Shown one piece after another: positions 36,546-44,832 of a stretch of 64,000 bases of DNA. Position 1 is the stretch's first letter; each line of letters opens with the position of its first letter. The notes beneath the pieces were generated by a model. That model searched no databases. It worked only from the letters and a program-made list of their open reading frames with translations, and was not told the DNA's origin. Both the position numbers and the translations under genes were made by a program. Origin of the DNA: Marinoscillum luteum (GTDB lineage: Bacteria > Bacteroidota > Bacteroidia > Cytophagales > Cyclobacteriaceae); assembly GCF_044005705.1 (NCBI RefSeq), contig NZ_JBIPKE010000011.1, positions 124,001-188,000 of the forward strand. The letters run 5' to 3'.

Positions 36546-36576
36546 ATCATTATTTTAGTAAAATGCAAATAATGAT
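36546..36576. promoter_or_regulatory. Perfect 10-bp inverted repeat in the S24-repressor control region
   Basis: ATCATTATTT (36546-36555), an 11-nt spacer and AAATAATGAT (36567-36576) form a perfect dyad whose arm centres are 21 nt apart, i.e. two helical turns. That spacing suits a dimeric CI-like repressor. It lies 28-58 nt upstream of the small gene start. It could alternatively be a weak AT-rich terminator for the beta-barrel gene ending at 36616. Confidence 0.55.
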
Positions 36577-36615
36577 GGTAAAAATACTAATAAAATGAGA
36601 TATTAAAGGTTCTGC

Positions 36616-37110
36616 CTATTGGCCTCCTATCCTAAAGTAGACACTCATGCCGAGATTGGACGTATTCAGCCCCAAGTCGAAGTAATCTGCCTTGAAATCA
36701 TAAGAAATACCTCCACTGCGAAGAATAACCACTGTGCTTCTGTGAACCCGATAACCCAAACCCGGGCTTATACCGGGTGCCACTCTTTCCTGATCTCCAA
36801 AACTCAAATCAACGTAGCCATTCAAAAGCCAGAAGAAGCTTCCTTCTATCGGGAATATCCTGGTGTAGTTGGGATGAAAAACAGCGTACGAAACATCAGG
36901 TATAGAACGTGAAATATATCCGATGGAGAGTCCGAGTAAATCCCGATCCCCAATGGCATACCTATACTCAGGCAACAGGACAAACGCACCAGATCCGTCA
37001 TTATCACTAATGTTCACGGTACCTCCCAAAAAGTGTTCACCTTTAGATATTTGGGCCTTGGCCAATCCAAACATGGACAAACAAACGACGAGTAACGAAA
37101 TCTTCTTCAT
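36616..37110 (-). CDS. Small outer-membrane beta-barrel protein
   Basis: 164 residues with a signal peptide (1-19, MKKISLLVVCLSMFGLAKA). The mature protein is a set of amphipathic strands (VNISDNDGSGAFVLLPEYRYAIG, LLGLSIGYISR, FFWLLNGYVDLSF) ending in MSVYFRIGGQ. This is the pattern of the small OmpA/OmpW-like porin-fold proteins of Bacteroidota. Function unknown. Confidence 0.72.
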   Translation of the reverse strand: MKKISLLVVCLSMFGLAKAQISKGEHFLGGTVNISDNDGSGAFVLLPEYRYAIGDRDLLGLSIGYISRSIPDVSYAVFHPNYTRIFPIEGSFFWLLNGYVDLSFGDQERVAPGISPGLGYRVHRSTVVILRSGGISYDFKADYFDLGLNTSNLGMSVYFRIGGQ

Positions 37111-37186
37111 AGGGTATATTTTTCTTCTAAATTAAATATTTCATTCAACCTAACGCAAAAACATTACCCCTATTTTTAACTGAATA

Positions 37187-37960
37187 CTAAATAACGTATT
37201 CAAAACGATCCATCAACCCACGTACTTCAGCATTCGTGGTGATTTCCACAACCCTTTTCTGATGGGAATGATCCTTCCACTTCTCCAAACCCAGGCTATG
37301 AACCTCCTGTACCCCATCAAACCAGGCCCTGTTATCTCTGACTGTGGCATGGTCATACCACCTCAACAATTCCTCACTCATCGGCTCCTCTATAAAATCA
37401 CAAACCTTCCTCATTTGACCTAAATAGTCCGTCACCAAATCCTCATACTTAAGCGTAAACACCTGATGATGATCATGCATGGCCACCCCTGCCGAAACAT
37501 CGGTGATGTACCGATCAATTGGAATCCAGTACTCATCGGGTTTTTCGGGATGAATGGAAGTGCAGACCGCACGAGGATCACGTACTATATGGATAAACCG
37601 GGCATCCGGCCCAAAGTATTCCAGCAGTTCAGGTATAAACCGCACATTGGCCGGACGCTTCTCACACCAGCGGTGACATTGTTGCGGGATTCTTTTGGTC
37701 AGAATGGCCCTGTAAAGTCGATCAATGCGTGTGGGAACCAGCCCTGCACTCCCTTGATGCCATTCTGTAAAAGCATCTAATTCTTTAGCAAAAGCAAAAA
37801 TACCTGGATGCGCAGAGAGCATGGAAAGTAGCAGACTGGTACCGGACCGACCACAGCCACCAATAAGTATCGGAGCTCTGGTGAAGTGATTGCGTTCCCT
37901 GATTCGTCCGAGCCGATTGATCACCGGGCTGGTAATATTGGCTTTCCACCATGTATTCAT
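37187..37960 (-). CDS. Sulfotransferase-family protein
   Basis: 257 residues. It has the 5'-PSB loop of PAPS-dependent sulfotransferases (GGCGRSGTSLLLSM, about residues 32-45) and the 3'-PB region (IVRDPRAVCTS). The enzyme would transfer sulfate from PAPS to a hydroxyl or amine of an unknown acceptor, perhaps a surface glycan or lipid. It starts 9 nt after the M14 peptidase stop, so the two form an operon. Function at the family level only. Confidence 0.85.
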   Translation of the reverse strand: MNTWWKANITSPVINRLGRIRERNHFTRAPILIGGCGRSGTSLLLSMLSAHPGIFAFAKELDAFTEWHQGSAGLVPTRIDRLYRAILTKRIPQQCHRWCEKRPANVRFIPELLEYFGPDARFIHIVRDPRAVCTSIHPEKPDEYWIPIDRYITDVSAGVAMHDHHQVFTLKYEDLVTDYLGQMRKVCDFIEEPMSEELLRWYDHATVRDNRAWFDGVQEVHSLGLEKWKDHSHQKRVVEITTNAEVRGLMDRFEYVI

Positions 37961-37969
37961 TGGCAGAGA

Positions 37970-40477
37970 CTAGTTTCCAACATAGAATATGGCATTGGTA
38001 AACAGCAACTTCCCGTTTTGCCAAAAAGACCTGAATAATGGATTGTCGGCCATATAGATCATGTGTCCTGCACCGATAGACTCTACCCCAAACACCAATG
38101 AGCTTCCCACCCTGCTCCTGACCAATTGACCAGCAAAACCGCTCAAATGATCTTCCGGAGACTTGATGACTCCTACATTGCCTGAGGATAAATAGCCGTA
38201 CCGGGAGGCTGAGGTTTTCAGTGAAAAATATGAATCACCATACCCAAAAGCCAAAGGGTGGGTTTTATCCAGATGGACCTTAAATACAGCACCCGCCACA
38301 TACTCCCGGATATCATAGCGCTCTCTGTCTGCATGCGGCACTAGTTTCAGTTCTTCTTTTACTAAATCATCCTTATCCTCAAATGCCCCTTTCTCGGCTT
38401 CTGAATTGAAGGCACTCAAACCGCTGTAATCACTGTCTGCTAACTTATTCAGTGCGCCCTGCACGGCAATCAACGTACCTCCATCAGCCACCCAGTCACT
38501 TATTTTCTTCATAGTATTAGCTCCAAAATCGCTGTACCAACCATTTTGCATGATGAGCACATCATATTGGCTCAAATCCACTCGATCGAAATATTCAGTA
38601 GAAAGTGTGGTAACGGGATACCCCAGCTCCTGCTCGAAAAAATGCCAGGTAGCGCCGAAATCAAGTGAAGACGTCCCAGGCCCACCGATCAGAGCCACTT
38701 CTGGTGCCCGGAGAAACCGAACATCAGCAGACCCTATATCTGGTCCTGCAGACACAAACCCTGAAGCAATCGGAGTAGCCTGGCGTCCGTACTGAGTGCT
38801 CAGGTTGCTCACGAAATTGGTAAAATCACGAATTTTTGCATTGTCGCGTTGGGTAACCAGAAAAGAACCCTGATTAAAGACTTTGTCCTCCAGCTGGATG
38901 GGTTGAGTAGTGAAACGCACCTGCACCTTCTCCTTCAGCATGGCTGTCAGCAATCGGGCATCCTGCATATTCTCCCATTTGAAAATATATCCGTAAGCCG
39001 GAGAAAGCTGTGTGAGCTCTGAAGATGTGGTCTTGCTGGCACCCACCGAAAGCACCGCACTCGTGGCATAGGCCTCCACCCCATAAGCGTAAGGCACTGC
39101 CCAGGCTGTAATGTCATAGGTAAGTGAATCGGAGAGTTTAGTTTTCGGCTCGAACAAGACAGAGGTAAGAACCGACTTGGGCTGATCCGTAGAGATCACG
39201 ATATCCTCAGATACGATAGAAAAGCTCTTTGTTTTCCCAGAACCATAATGATAGCCACTGAGTGGTTTAGAAACACTGGCAGCCCCATAGCGGATCCCCT
39301 GCATGTCTAACCATCGCTTGAGGGCATCAAACTTTCCCTGGTTACCGTCATACTTCAGGACATAACTCTTATAATCTGAAGGGCCTTTTTGTTTGAAGAA
39401 CTTCGTGAACTCACTGAGTACCTTTTCATTATTCTGGGAGGTAATCTCTATAGTAGACAATCCCGTGGTATAATGATGAGCTATGCGGTCTTTCAGTGTG
39501 AGTGTATCTCCCTCTTCTTTGATCACACCAAGGCCGGCTCTCCCAGAGCCACCCTGCTCGTAGGTCATCCCAATGGCACCGTTGTAAATCGGATAGGTAT
39601 CTCCATAGCTCGGGTAGAGCAAATCAAAATACTGCTTGGTGAAGTAGAACCAGTTGTTGGCATCAAAATACTTTGAGTGATTTTTACCGATCTGCGTCTG
39701 AAAATCACGCTGCCAGTCGGTAATCAGCTCATGAAAGGGCTCTGCCGCGGGAGCAAAATAATAGGGCTCATTGATTCCCTGCTCATGAAAATCCACATGA
39801 ATCTGGGGAAGCCACTGATTATAGACGGCCATTCGCTGCTGACTTTCCACCTGAGTCTGCCAGGCCCAATCCCGGTTCAGGTCAAACAGGTAATGATTGG
39901 CTCTACCCCCGGGCCATGACTCATGATGCTCCCAGGAGTCCGGGTTGGCATTGTAGGGCTGATTGGCGTATTGCCAGTAAAAATTCACATAGCGTTCCCT
40001 CCCATCAGGGTTCACGCACGGGTCCATGACGATGAGCGTATTTTCGAGCCATTCAGCCTTGTCAGAGTCACTTCTCACCAATTCATACAAGGTAGTCAGG
40101 GCCGCTTCTGTTGATACTGATTCATTTCCATGCACATTGTAACTGAGCCAAACCACGCTGATGGACAACTCAGGAGAGCCACTCACTAATCCTGCACGTT
40201 TGAGGTTATCCGTGCGAATGGTTTCCAGCTTGTCCAGGTTTTCTTTGGTGGACACAAAGGCCAGATATAGAGGACGCTTTTCATAAGACTCGCCATACTG
40301 CTGAAGCACTACCTGAGGTGAAACCTCGGCTACATGCTGAAAGTAGTCCACCACCTGATGATGACGACTAAACTGCTCACCCGGCTCATAGCCCAAAAAG
40401 CTGGCAGGAGATTTCAACTGACTATGGCCGCCAAGCATATTACCTAAAGCCAAAAGTGCTACTATATATTTTTTCAT
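37970..40477 (-). CDS. Exported M14-family zinc carboxypeptidase-like protein
   Basis: 835 residues. A signal peptide covers about 1-19. The M14 catalytic domain (about 35-360) has zinc ligands H116 and E119 (NVHGNES) and H227 (QIHVDF), NPDGR at 156-160 and the NRDW substrate-binding pair at 201-204. The rest, including ALIGGPGTSSLDFGATWHFFEQEL and DVLIMQNGW, looks like a class-I amidotransferase/ThuA-like Rossmann module. This two-part layout is frequent in Bacteroidota M14 proteins. It would trim peptides in the periplasm or outside. Operon with the sulfotransferase gene. Confidence 0.9.
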   Translation of the reverse strand: MKKYIVALLALGNMLGGHSQLKSPASFLGYEPGEQFSRHHQVVDYFQHVAEVSPQVVLQQYGESYEKRPLYLAFVSTKENLDKLETIRTDNLKRAGLVSGSPELSISVVWLSYNVHGNESVSTEAALTTLYELVRSDSDKAEWLENTLIVMDPCVNPDGRERYVNFYWQYANQPYNANPDSWEHHESWPGGRANHYLFDLNRDWAWQTQVESQQRMAVYNQWLPQIHVDFHEQGINEPYYFAPAAEPFHELITDWQRDFQTQIGKNHSKYFDANNWFYFTKQYFDLLYPSYGDTYPIYNGAIGMTYEQGGSGRAGLGVIKEEGDTLTLKDRIAHHYTTGLSTIEITSQNNEKVLSEFTKFFKQKGPSDYKSYVLKYDGNQGKFDALKRWLDMQGIRYGAASVSKPLSGYHYGSGKTKSFSIVSEDIVISTDQPKSVLTSVLFEPKTKLSDSLTYDITAWAVPYAYGVEAYATSAVLSVGASKTTSSELTQLSPAYGYIFKWENMQDARLLTAMLKEKVQVRFTTQPIQLEDKVFNQGSFLVTQRDNAKIRDFTNFVSNLSTQYGRQATPIASGFVSAGPDIGSADVRFLRAPEVALIGGPGTSSLDFGATWHFFEQELGYPVTTLSTEYFDRVDLSQYDVLIMQNGWYSDFGANTMKKISDWVADGGTLIAVQGALNKLADSDYSGLSAFNSEAEKGAFEDKDDLVKEELKLVPHADRERYDIREYVAGAVFKVHLDKTHPLAFGYGDSYFSLKTSASRYGYLSSGNVGVIKSPEDHLSGFAGQLVRSRVGSSLVFGVESIGAGHMIYMADNPLFRSFWQNGKLLFTNAIFYVGN

Positions 40478-40822
40478 TGGGTCATTTCATTGAATACTGA
40501 ATGCTGCTAAAATAACTCAAATCAACCGACTAACATGACATACTTATATAGACGGTTGGCCGGACAAATAACCAAAGGGAACAACATCCCGAAATAAGTG
40601 GGCTTCAAAAAAAAATGTTAAATAAAGCCCGTAAGTGTAACTTTTTAAACCCCGGAATTTCGGGCAAGTGTTCAGAAATGTGAACATCTAGATCCGATCA
40701 TGAACACCTAATGAAACTCAAAATATTTTTAAATAGCTATTTATCAAGTAGTTATCAATTTGGCACAGAATTGATATCCTGAGATTTCAATTATTTAATT
40801 CTCAACTATAAAAACAACAGGT
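40478..40822. other. 345-nt divergent intergenic region between the M14 peptidase and the small TPR gene
   Basis: No credible gene seen. It must hold promoters for both flanking genes. Ahead of the plus-strand gene are TGTTCA/TGAACA elements (40669-40706) and, at 40759-40762, a TTTG that could pair with the weak -7-like GAGATTTC (40781-40788) after 18 nt. A near-palindromic CCCGGAATTTCGGG lies at 40651-40664. Confidence 0.6.
40669..40706 (+). promoter_or_regulatory. TGTTCA/TGAACA half-site cluster upstream of the 40823 gene
   Basis: TGTTCA, 6-nt spacer, TGAACA (a perfect inverted repeat, 40669-40686), then a second TGAACA at 40701-40706 exactly 20 nt after the first. Equal-phase repeats two turns apart are typical of cooperative regulator binding. 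Which regulator binds is unknown. Confidence 0.45.
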
Positions 40823-41218
40823 ATGAAATCGATTCAAAGAATGATGGGAGTAGCAGCACTGATAATGATTTTCACGTACAGCACTCAGGCCACTCCTGAT
40901 GACAGTAATGCAGTAAAAAAAGCGAAGGACGCTGTGGAAGGTGCAGCTCCTTATGACTGGAAGACTATGGCTCAGAGTGCCAAGGTGTGTTTTAGAAAAC
41001 AGGAAAATGTGGAGCAGGCCCTGGAGTGGATCAATAAATCCATAGAAATCAACAAAGACCCCTTTAATCTGGAAATAAAAGCCGACTACTATCGCGACAA
41101 AGGTGAGAAAGACGAGGCCTTAAAACTATATTCTGAAGCCTTGAAGGTTGGTAAAGAACAAAACTTCTGGTTTGATGGCACCGACATTCAGGCGAAGATC
41201 TGGAAACTCCGAGAGTAA
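40823..41218 (+). CDS. Small exported TPR-like protein
   Basis: 131 residues with a signal peptide (about 1-23, ending TYSTQA). The mature part holds one to two TPR-type helix pairs: VEQALEWINKSIEINKDPFN and EIKADYYRDKGEKDEALKLYSEALKVG. Periplasmic by inference, probably an interaction module. It has a long upstream control region with repeated TGAACA sites and a clear terminator after it, so it is a single-gene transcription unit. Confidence 0.72.
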   Translation: MKSIQRMMGVAALIMIFTYSTQATPDDSNAVKKAKDAVEGAAPYDWKTMAQSAKVCFRKQENVEQALEWINKSIEINKDPFNLEIKADYYRDKGEKDEALKLYSEALKVGKEQNFWFDGTDIQAKIWKLRE

Positions 41219-41236
41219 TACTTACTTCTAAATGGA

Positions 41237-41266
41237 AAGGGCCTCAATATTGAGGCCCTTTTTTTT
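41237..41266 (+). terminator. Intrinsic terminator after the 40823 gene
   Basis: A perfect 10-bp stem (41237-41246 with 41251-41260), a 4-nt loop and an 8-nt T-run. It ends 4 nt from the convergent msrA stop. Confidence 0.9.
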
Positions 41267-41269
41267 AGA

Positions 41270-41803
41270 TCAATCTTTTTTCAGCTTATCAGCAAAGACC
41301 TCCTTGAATTTCTTCACCTTGGGAGCCACCACAAATTGGCAATATGGCTGGCTACCGTTCTCGTTGAAATAATCCTGATGGTAATTTTCAGCCGGGTAAA
41401 ACACTTCAAACGGCGTAATTTCAGTTACAATCGGGTCACCCCATGCTCCCGATTCATCCAGCGCCTTTTTCAATCGCTCGGCCACCACCTGCTGTGCCGG
41501 ATCATGGTAAAATATAGCTGATCTGTACTGAGTACCTACGTCATTTCCTTGTCTGTTGAGTGTAGTTGGGTCATGCGTCTTCCAAAACACTTCCAAAATT
41601 TCCTCCAAACTGATCACTGCCGGATCAAAGGTCACCTGTACTACTTCCGCATGGCCGGTCCTGCCTGTAGTCACTTCCTTATAGAAGGGATCTTTGGTCT
41701 TCCCTCCGGAATAACCAGACACTGCAGACTCCACCCCATTAAGACGCTGAAAAACAGCCTCTGTACACCAAAAACACCCTGAACCTAACGTTATTTTTTC
41801 CAT
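41270..41803 (-). CDS. msrA: Peptide-methionine (S)-S-oxide reductase
   Basis: Repairs S-epimers of methionine sulfoxide. The 177 residues carry the active-site GCFWCTE with nucleophile Cys10, VSGYSGG, the TGHAEVVQVTFDP block and a C-terminal YHQDYF. No signal peptide, so cytoplasmic. No second recycling Cys pair is visible at the C-terminus beyond the Cys13 of the motif. ATG start. Confidence 0.95.
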   Translation of the reverse strand: MEKITLGSGCFWCTEAVFQRLNGVESAVSGYSGGKTKDPFYKEVTTGRTGHAEVVQVTFDPAVISLEEILEVFWKTHDPTTLNRQGNDVGTQYRSAIFYHDPAQQVVAERLKKALDESGAWGDPIVTEITPFEVFYPAENYHQDYFNENGSQPYCQFVVAPKVKKFKEVFADKLKKD

Positions 41804-42191
41804 TGTTTATTTGAGAAAATTTGGCAAGAATAACCTCCCGATCACTCAAAAGGTTCACGAAATAAACAACATTTTATCTCGTTCACAAATACCTCCTTAA
41901 ACTCAACCTATACTTGCTCCTTTCAAAGGATCTGTATTCCTCAGCCCCCGGTTTCAAGATTGTATTTTAATAGCATCGATTGCCCTGTGGATATCTAATA
42001 CTTCATTTTGGCTAATATTAACATTACCCAACGTTTATGAATGTCTGACAACTTTTTGTGATATGATAAACTTTAAGGGCGCCAGGGAGTTGGTCTGAGG
42101 TATGAAATCAATTCGGCAGAGCAACTAGAAATTTACATGAAACATGCCGATACCGGACTGATGGTTTTTACATCTACATGAATTAAGTCTA
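41804..42191. other. 388-nt intergenic region before the MATE gene
   Basis: No gene supported. A short frame at 42077-42180 reads GRQGVGLRYEINSAEQLEIY and onward without a start codon and may be the decayed end of an old gene, but I cannot match it to a family. I see no strong hairpin or exact promoter element. Confidence 0.5.
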
Positions 42192-43562
42192 TTGAAAGCA
42201 CATAAAAAAGACCTTACCACCGGATCTATTCCTAAGAAATTAATTGGCCTCACTCTGCCCATGATGATGGGAATCCTGAGCATGGTGGCTTTCAATCTCG
42301 TGGATACTTATTTTGTAGGAAAGCTTGGGAGCCTGCAGTTGGCAGCACTCAGCTTTACTTTTCCGGTAATCCTGGTGATCTTCAGCATTATCCAGGGCCT
42401 GGGCATCGGAGCCACGGCATTGATCTCCAGATCCATCGGCAGGAATGATCGACAAAAAGCCGCCCGCGAAACGACTGATAGCCTGGTGCTTTCGGTATTA
42501 ATAGCCGGAGTGTTTATTGTCATCGGGCTATTCACCATTAACCCTACCTTCAGGCTGCTGGGAGCCAGTGACGAGATCCTGCCATATGTGATCGAATATA
42601 TGTCTATCTGGTACCTGGCATTATTCTTCGTGATTATCCCGTTTGTGGGTAACAGTGCTCTCCGTGCGACTGGTGATACCCGAACACCCAGTTTGATCAT
42701 GATTTTTGCGGTACTAGTCAATGCGATCCTCGATCCTCTTCTGATCTTCGGTTATGGTCCCTTCCCGGAGCTGGGGATGAAAGGCGCCGCTATAGCCACC
42801 GCCATCTCCCGAGCCATGACCATGGTACTCTCACTTTGGGTGCTGGCCAGGAGAGAAAAGCTGATCGTCAAAACTATCCCTGCATGGAAGACGCTGCTTG
42901 GATGTTGGAAGGCCATCCTCCACATCGGTATCCCTTCAGGCCTGAGTAAAATGATTGTACCCATCACTACAGGTGTGATTACCGCGCTTCTCGCTGGCTA
43001 TGGGGACTTTATGGTTGCCGGCTATGGAGTCGCCACCAGGATAGAGTTCCTCTCGATGAGCATCCTTTTTGCCCTTTCGGCCTCCATAGGTCCATTTACC
43101 GGACAAAACTTTGGTGCTTACCATTTTGACAGAATACGTATTGGTGTTTTTTATGCCAATGTATTTAGCGTGACCTGGGGCTTGGGCATGGCGCTGATCC
43201 TGTACCTGCTGAATGATCCTATTGCCAGCATCTTCACCGACAACCCTGAAGTGATCCGATCCACCAAAATGTACCTGACCATCGTATCATTTTCCTTCGG
43301 GTTTCAGGGGATTGTGCAGGTGGTGAACAGTAATATCAATACCCTCAGCAAACCTCTGGCAGCATCGCTGATCGTATTTGTGCAAATGCTTGTTATATGC
43401 ATTCCATTGCTTTATTTGTTGGAATATTCCTTTGGAGTTGCTGGCATATATTCTGCCGTAGCCATCACCTATGTTACAGGCGGCCTTATTTCCGCGTTTT
43501 TCAACCGAAGAATTGTGGCCCAGATGCAGTCGGACTATGCCCAACATAATGCGGCACCATAG
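42192..43562 (+). CDS. MATE-family multidrug/cation antiporter
   Basis: 456 residues with 12 predicted membrane spans in two similar halves, as in the MATE (NorM/DinF) family: the N-half starts PKKLIGLTLPMMMGILSMVAFNLVDTYFVGKLG and the C-half includes GLSKMIVPITTGVITALLAGYG and SASIGPFTGQNFGA. It exports organic cations or drugs in exchange for Na+ or H+. The start is TTG at 42192, placing the standard cytoplasmic N-terminal helix right before span 1; no ATG fits. Followed 66 nt later by the SRPBCC gene. Confidence 0.9.
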   Translation: MKAHKKDLTTGSIPKKLIGLTLPMMMGILSMVAFNLVDTYFVGKLGSLQLAALSFTFPVILVIFSIIQGLGIGATALISRSIGRNDRQKAARETTDSLVLSVLIAGVFIVIGLFTINPTFRLLGASDEILPYVIEYMSIWYLALFFVIIPFVGNSALRATGDTRTPSLIMIFAVLVNAILDPLLIFGYGPFPELGMKGAAIATAISRAMTMVLSLWVLARREKLIVKTIPAWKTLLGCWKAILHIGIPSGLSKMIVPITTGVITALLAGYGDFMVAGYGVATRIEFLSMSILFALSASIGPFTGQNFGAYHFDRIRIGVFYANVFSVTWGLGMALILYLLNDPIASIFTDNPEVIRSTKMYLTIVSFSFGFQGIVQVVNSNINTLSKPLAASLIVFVQMLVICIPLLYLLEYSFGVAGIYSAVAITYVTGGLISAFFNRRIVAQMQSDYAQHNAAP

Positions 43563-43628
43563 ATCGGAAAACGTTTTGGTAATCCATCTAAAATCGTAAA
43601 TTTACCAAGAAGCACTAGACGCCACCTT

Positions 43629-44081
43629 ATGAAGATTTTAGCACCACTAGCCGAAAACGGAAGAATTAATCCTGATGCGAGCATTAGAGACAGCCAATCT
43701 GTCATTATCAATGCGCCGATTCAAAAGGTATGGGAGGTGCTGATCGATATGTCCCGCTGGCCAGAGTGGAATGGAGACATCAAATCAGTAAAAGTGGATG
43801 AGGTAAAAGACGGAGCTGAATTTCGCTGGACCCTTAATGGCTCCACCCTAACCTCCACCATTCGAAAAGTGCAGGCTCCTGAGCTCCTGAGCTGGACTGG
43901 TTCTACCAAAGGCATCAAAGCCATCCAGGTGTGGCGATTGGAAGATTCAGGAGATAATCAAACCATTGTATCTACCGAAGAATCGCTCCAGGGCTTTCTC
44001 ACCCTCTTTTTCAGCCATCAGAAGTTGCACACCACGCTGCTCAAGTGGCTGGAGCGACTCAAGCAACGTGCTGAACAATAA
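43629..44081 (+). CDS. SRPBCC-fold (polyketide cyclase/START-like) protein
   Basis: 150 residues fitting the helix-grip fold: SQSVIINAPIQKVWEVLIDMSRWPEWNGDIKSVKV at the start, a beta-sheet middle and a long C-terminal helix (HTTLLKWLERLKQRAEQ). These domains bind a hydrophobic ligand in the cavity; no ligand can be named. Soluble. It probably shares the MATE transcript. Confidence 0.82.
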   Translation: MKILAPLAENGRINPDASIRDSQSVIINAPIQKVWEVLIDMSRWPEWNGDIKSVKVDEVKDGAEFRWTLNGSTLTSTIRKVQAPELLSWTGSTKGIKAIQVWRLEDSGDNQTIVSTEESLQGFLTLFFSHQKLHTTLLKWLERLKQRAEQ

Positions 44082-44090
44082 TATCTGTTA

Positions 44091-44786
44091 TTACTTCTTA
44101 TCGAGTGCTGCAATCTGCTCCTTCAGCATGGCAAACTCCGGTTCCATGTCAAGAGCTTTTTGAAATAGCTCCCTAGCCATTGAGGTATTGCCCTTATCCG
44201 CTTCGATCATTCCTTTCATTCGAATAGTGGCTGCTTTGAGCGAAATCTCCTGAGTTCTTGAATTATCTATTGGGAAAACCAATTTAAGTTGGTCTGACTT
44301 AGGAGAAGCTATGATGATATCGGCATTGTTAATGGCTTCACCATGTCGCTTGAGCTCTAGCTGCAAAAACGCAATTTTGTAGAGCGTGCCCAGATCATTA
44401 TTTGCCAGGTATAACTTTTCGTAGTTATTGACGGCTCTGGTTTTCACCCCCAGGTTATCAAAAGCCACTGCAGCCACTTCCGTAGCAAACAGATCATTGG
44501 GATCAACCTTCATGGCATCTTGCGCCACAAGCGCTGCAGATGCATACTGCTGGTAATCGAAATAGAGTAAAGCCAGTGAATCAAGCACTGCACTGCTATT
44601 GGGGTTGGTGGCAATCAGATTGTAGAGTGCCATCCTTGCTACATCCGGATCATTGTACTTTTTGGCAAGGGTGTAGATATATGCCTGTTTTCTCAGCTCA
44701 TAAGGAATACTATCCTTGGGAGCCTGCTGCTGTGCGGATGCTGAGATTGCACAAAGAGCAATCAATAAAGTGGCAAGGTATTTCAT
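44091..44786 (-). CDS. Exported tetratricopeptide-repeat protein
   Basis: 231 residues with a signal peptide (about 1-18, cleavage at ASA-QQQAP). TPR-like helices follow: SSAVLDSLALLYFDYQQYASAALVAQDAMKVDPND, TRAVNNYEKLYLANNDL and GNTSMARELFQKALDMEPEFAML. Periplasmic scaffold by inference. Convergent with the SRPBCC gene, 9 nt apart; 46 nt downstream of the nucleotidyltransferase gene. Confidence 0.8.
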   Translation of the reverse strand: MKYLATLLIALCAISASAQQQAPKDSIPYELRKQAYIYTLAKKYNDPDVARMALYNLIATNPNSSAVLDSLALLYFDYQQYASAALVAQDAMKVDPNDLFATEVAAVAFDNLGVKTRAVNNYEKLYLANNDLGTLYKIAFLQLELKRHGEAINNADIIIASPKSDQLKLVFPIDNSRTQEISLKAATIRMKGMIEADKGNTSMARELFQKALDMEPEFAMLKEQIAALDKK

Positions 44787-44832
44787 GTTATTTGTTTAGT
44801 GTGAAATTTTCAAGAAGTTGCAAAAATAGAAA

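Noticed and set aside
40760..40775. Sigma-54 promoter (TTGGCAC ... TTGA)
   Set aside because: The distance between the GG and the G of the -12 part is one nt short of the strict sigma-54 spacing, and the -12 GC is GA. Mentioned only as a possibility.
42077..42180. Short reading frame GRQGVGLRYEINSAEQLEIY and onward before the MATE gene
   Set aside because: It has no start codon and no family match I can name. It may be a decayed gene end, but the evidence is too thin to call a pseudogene.
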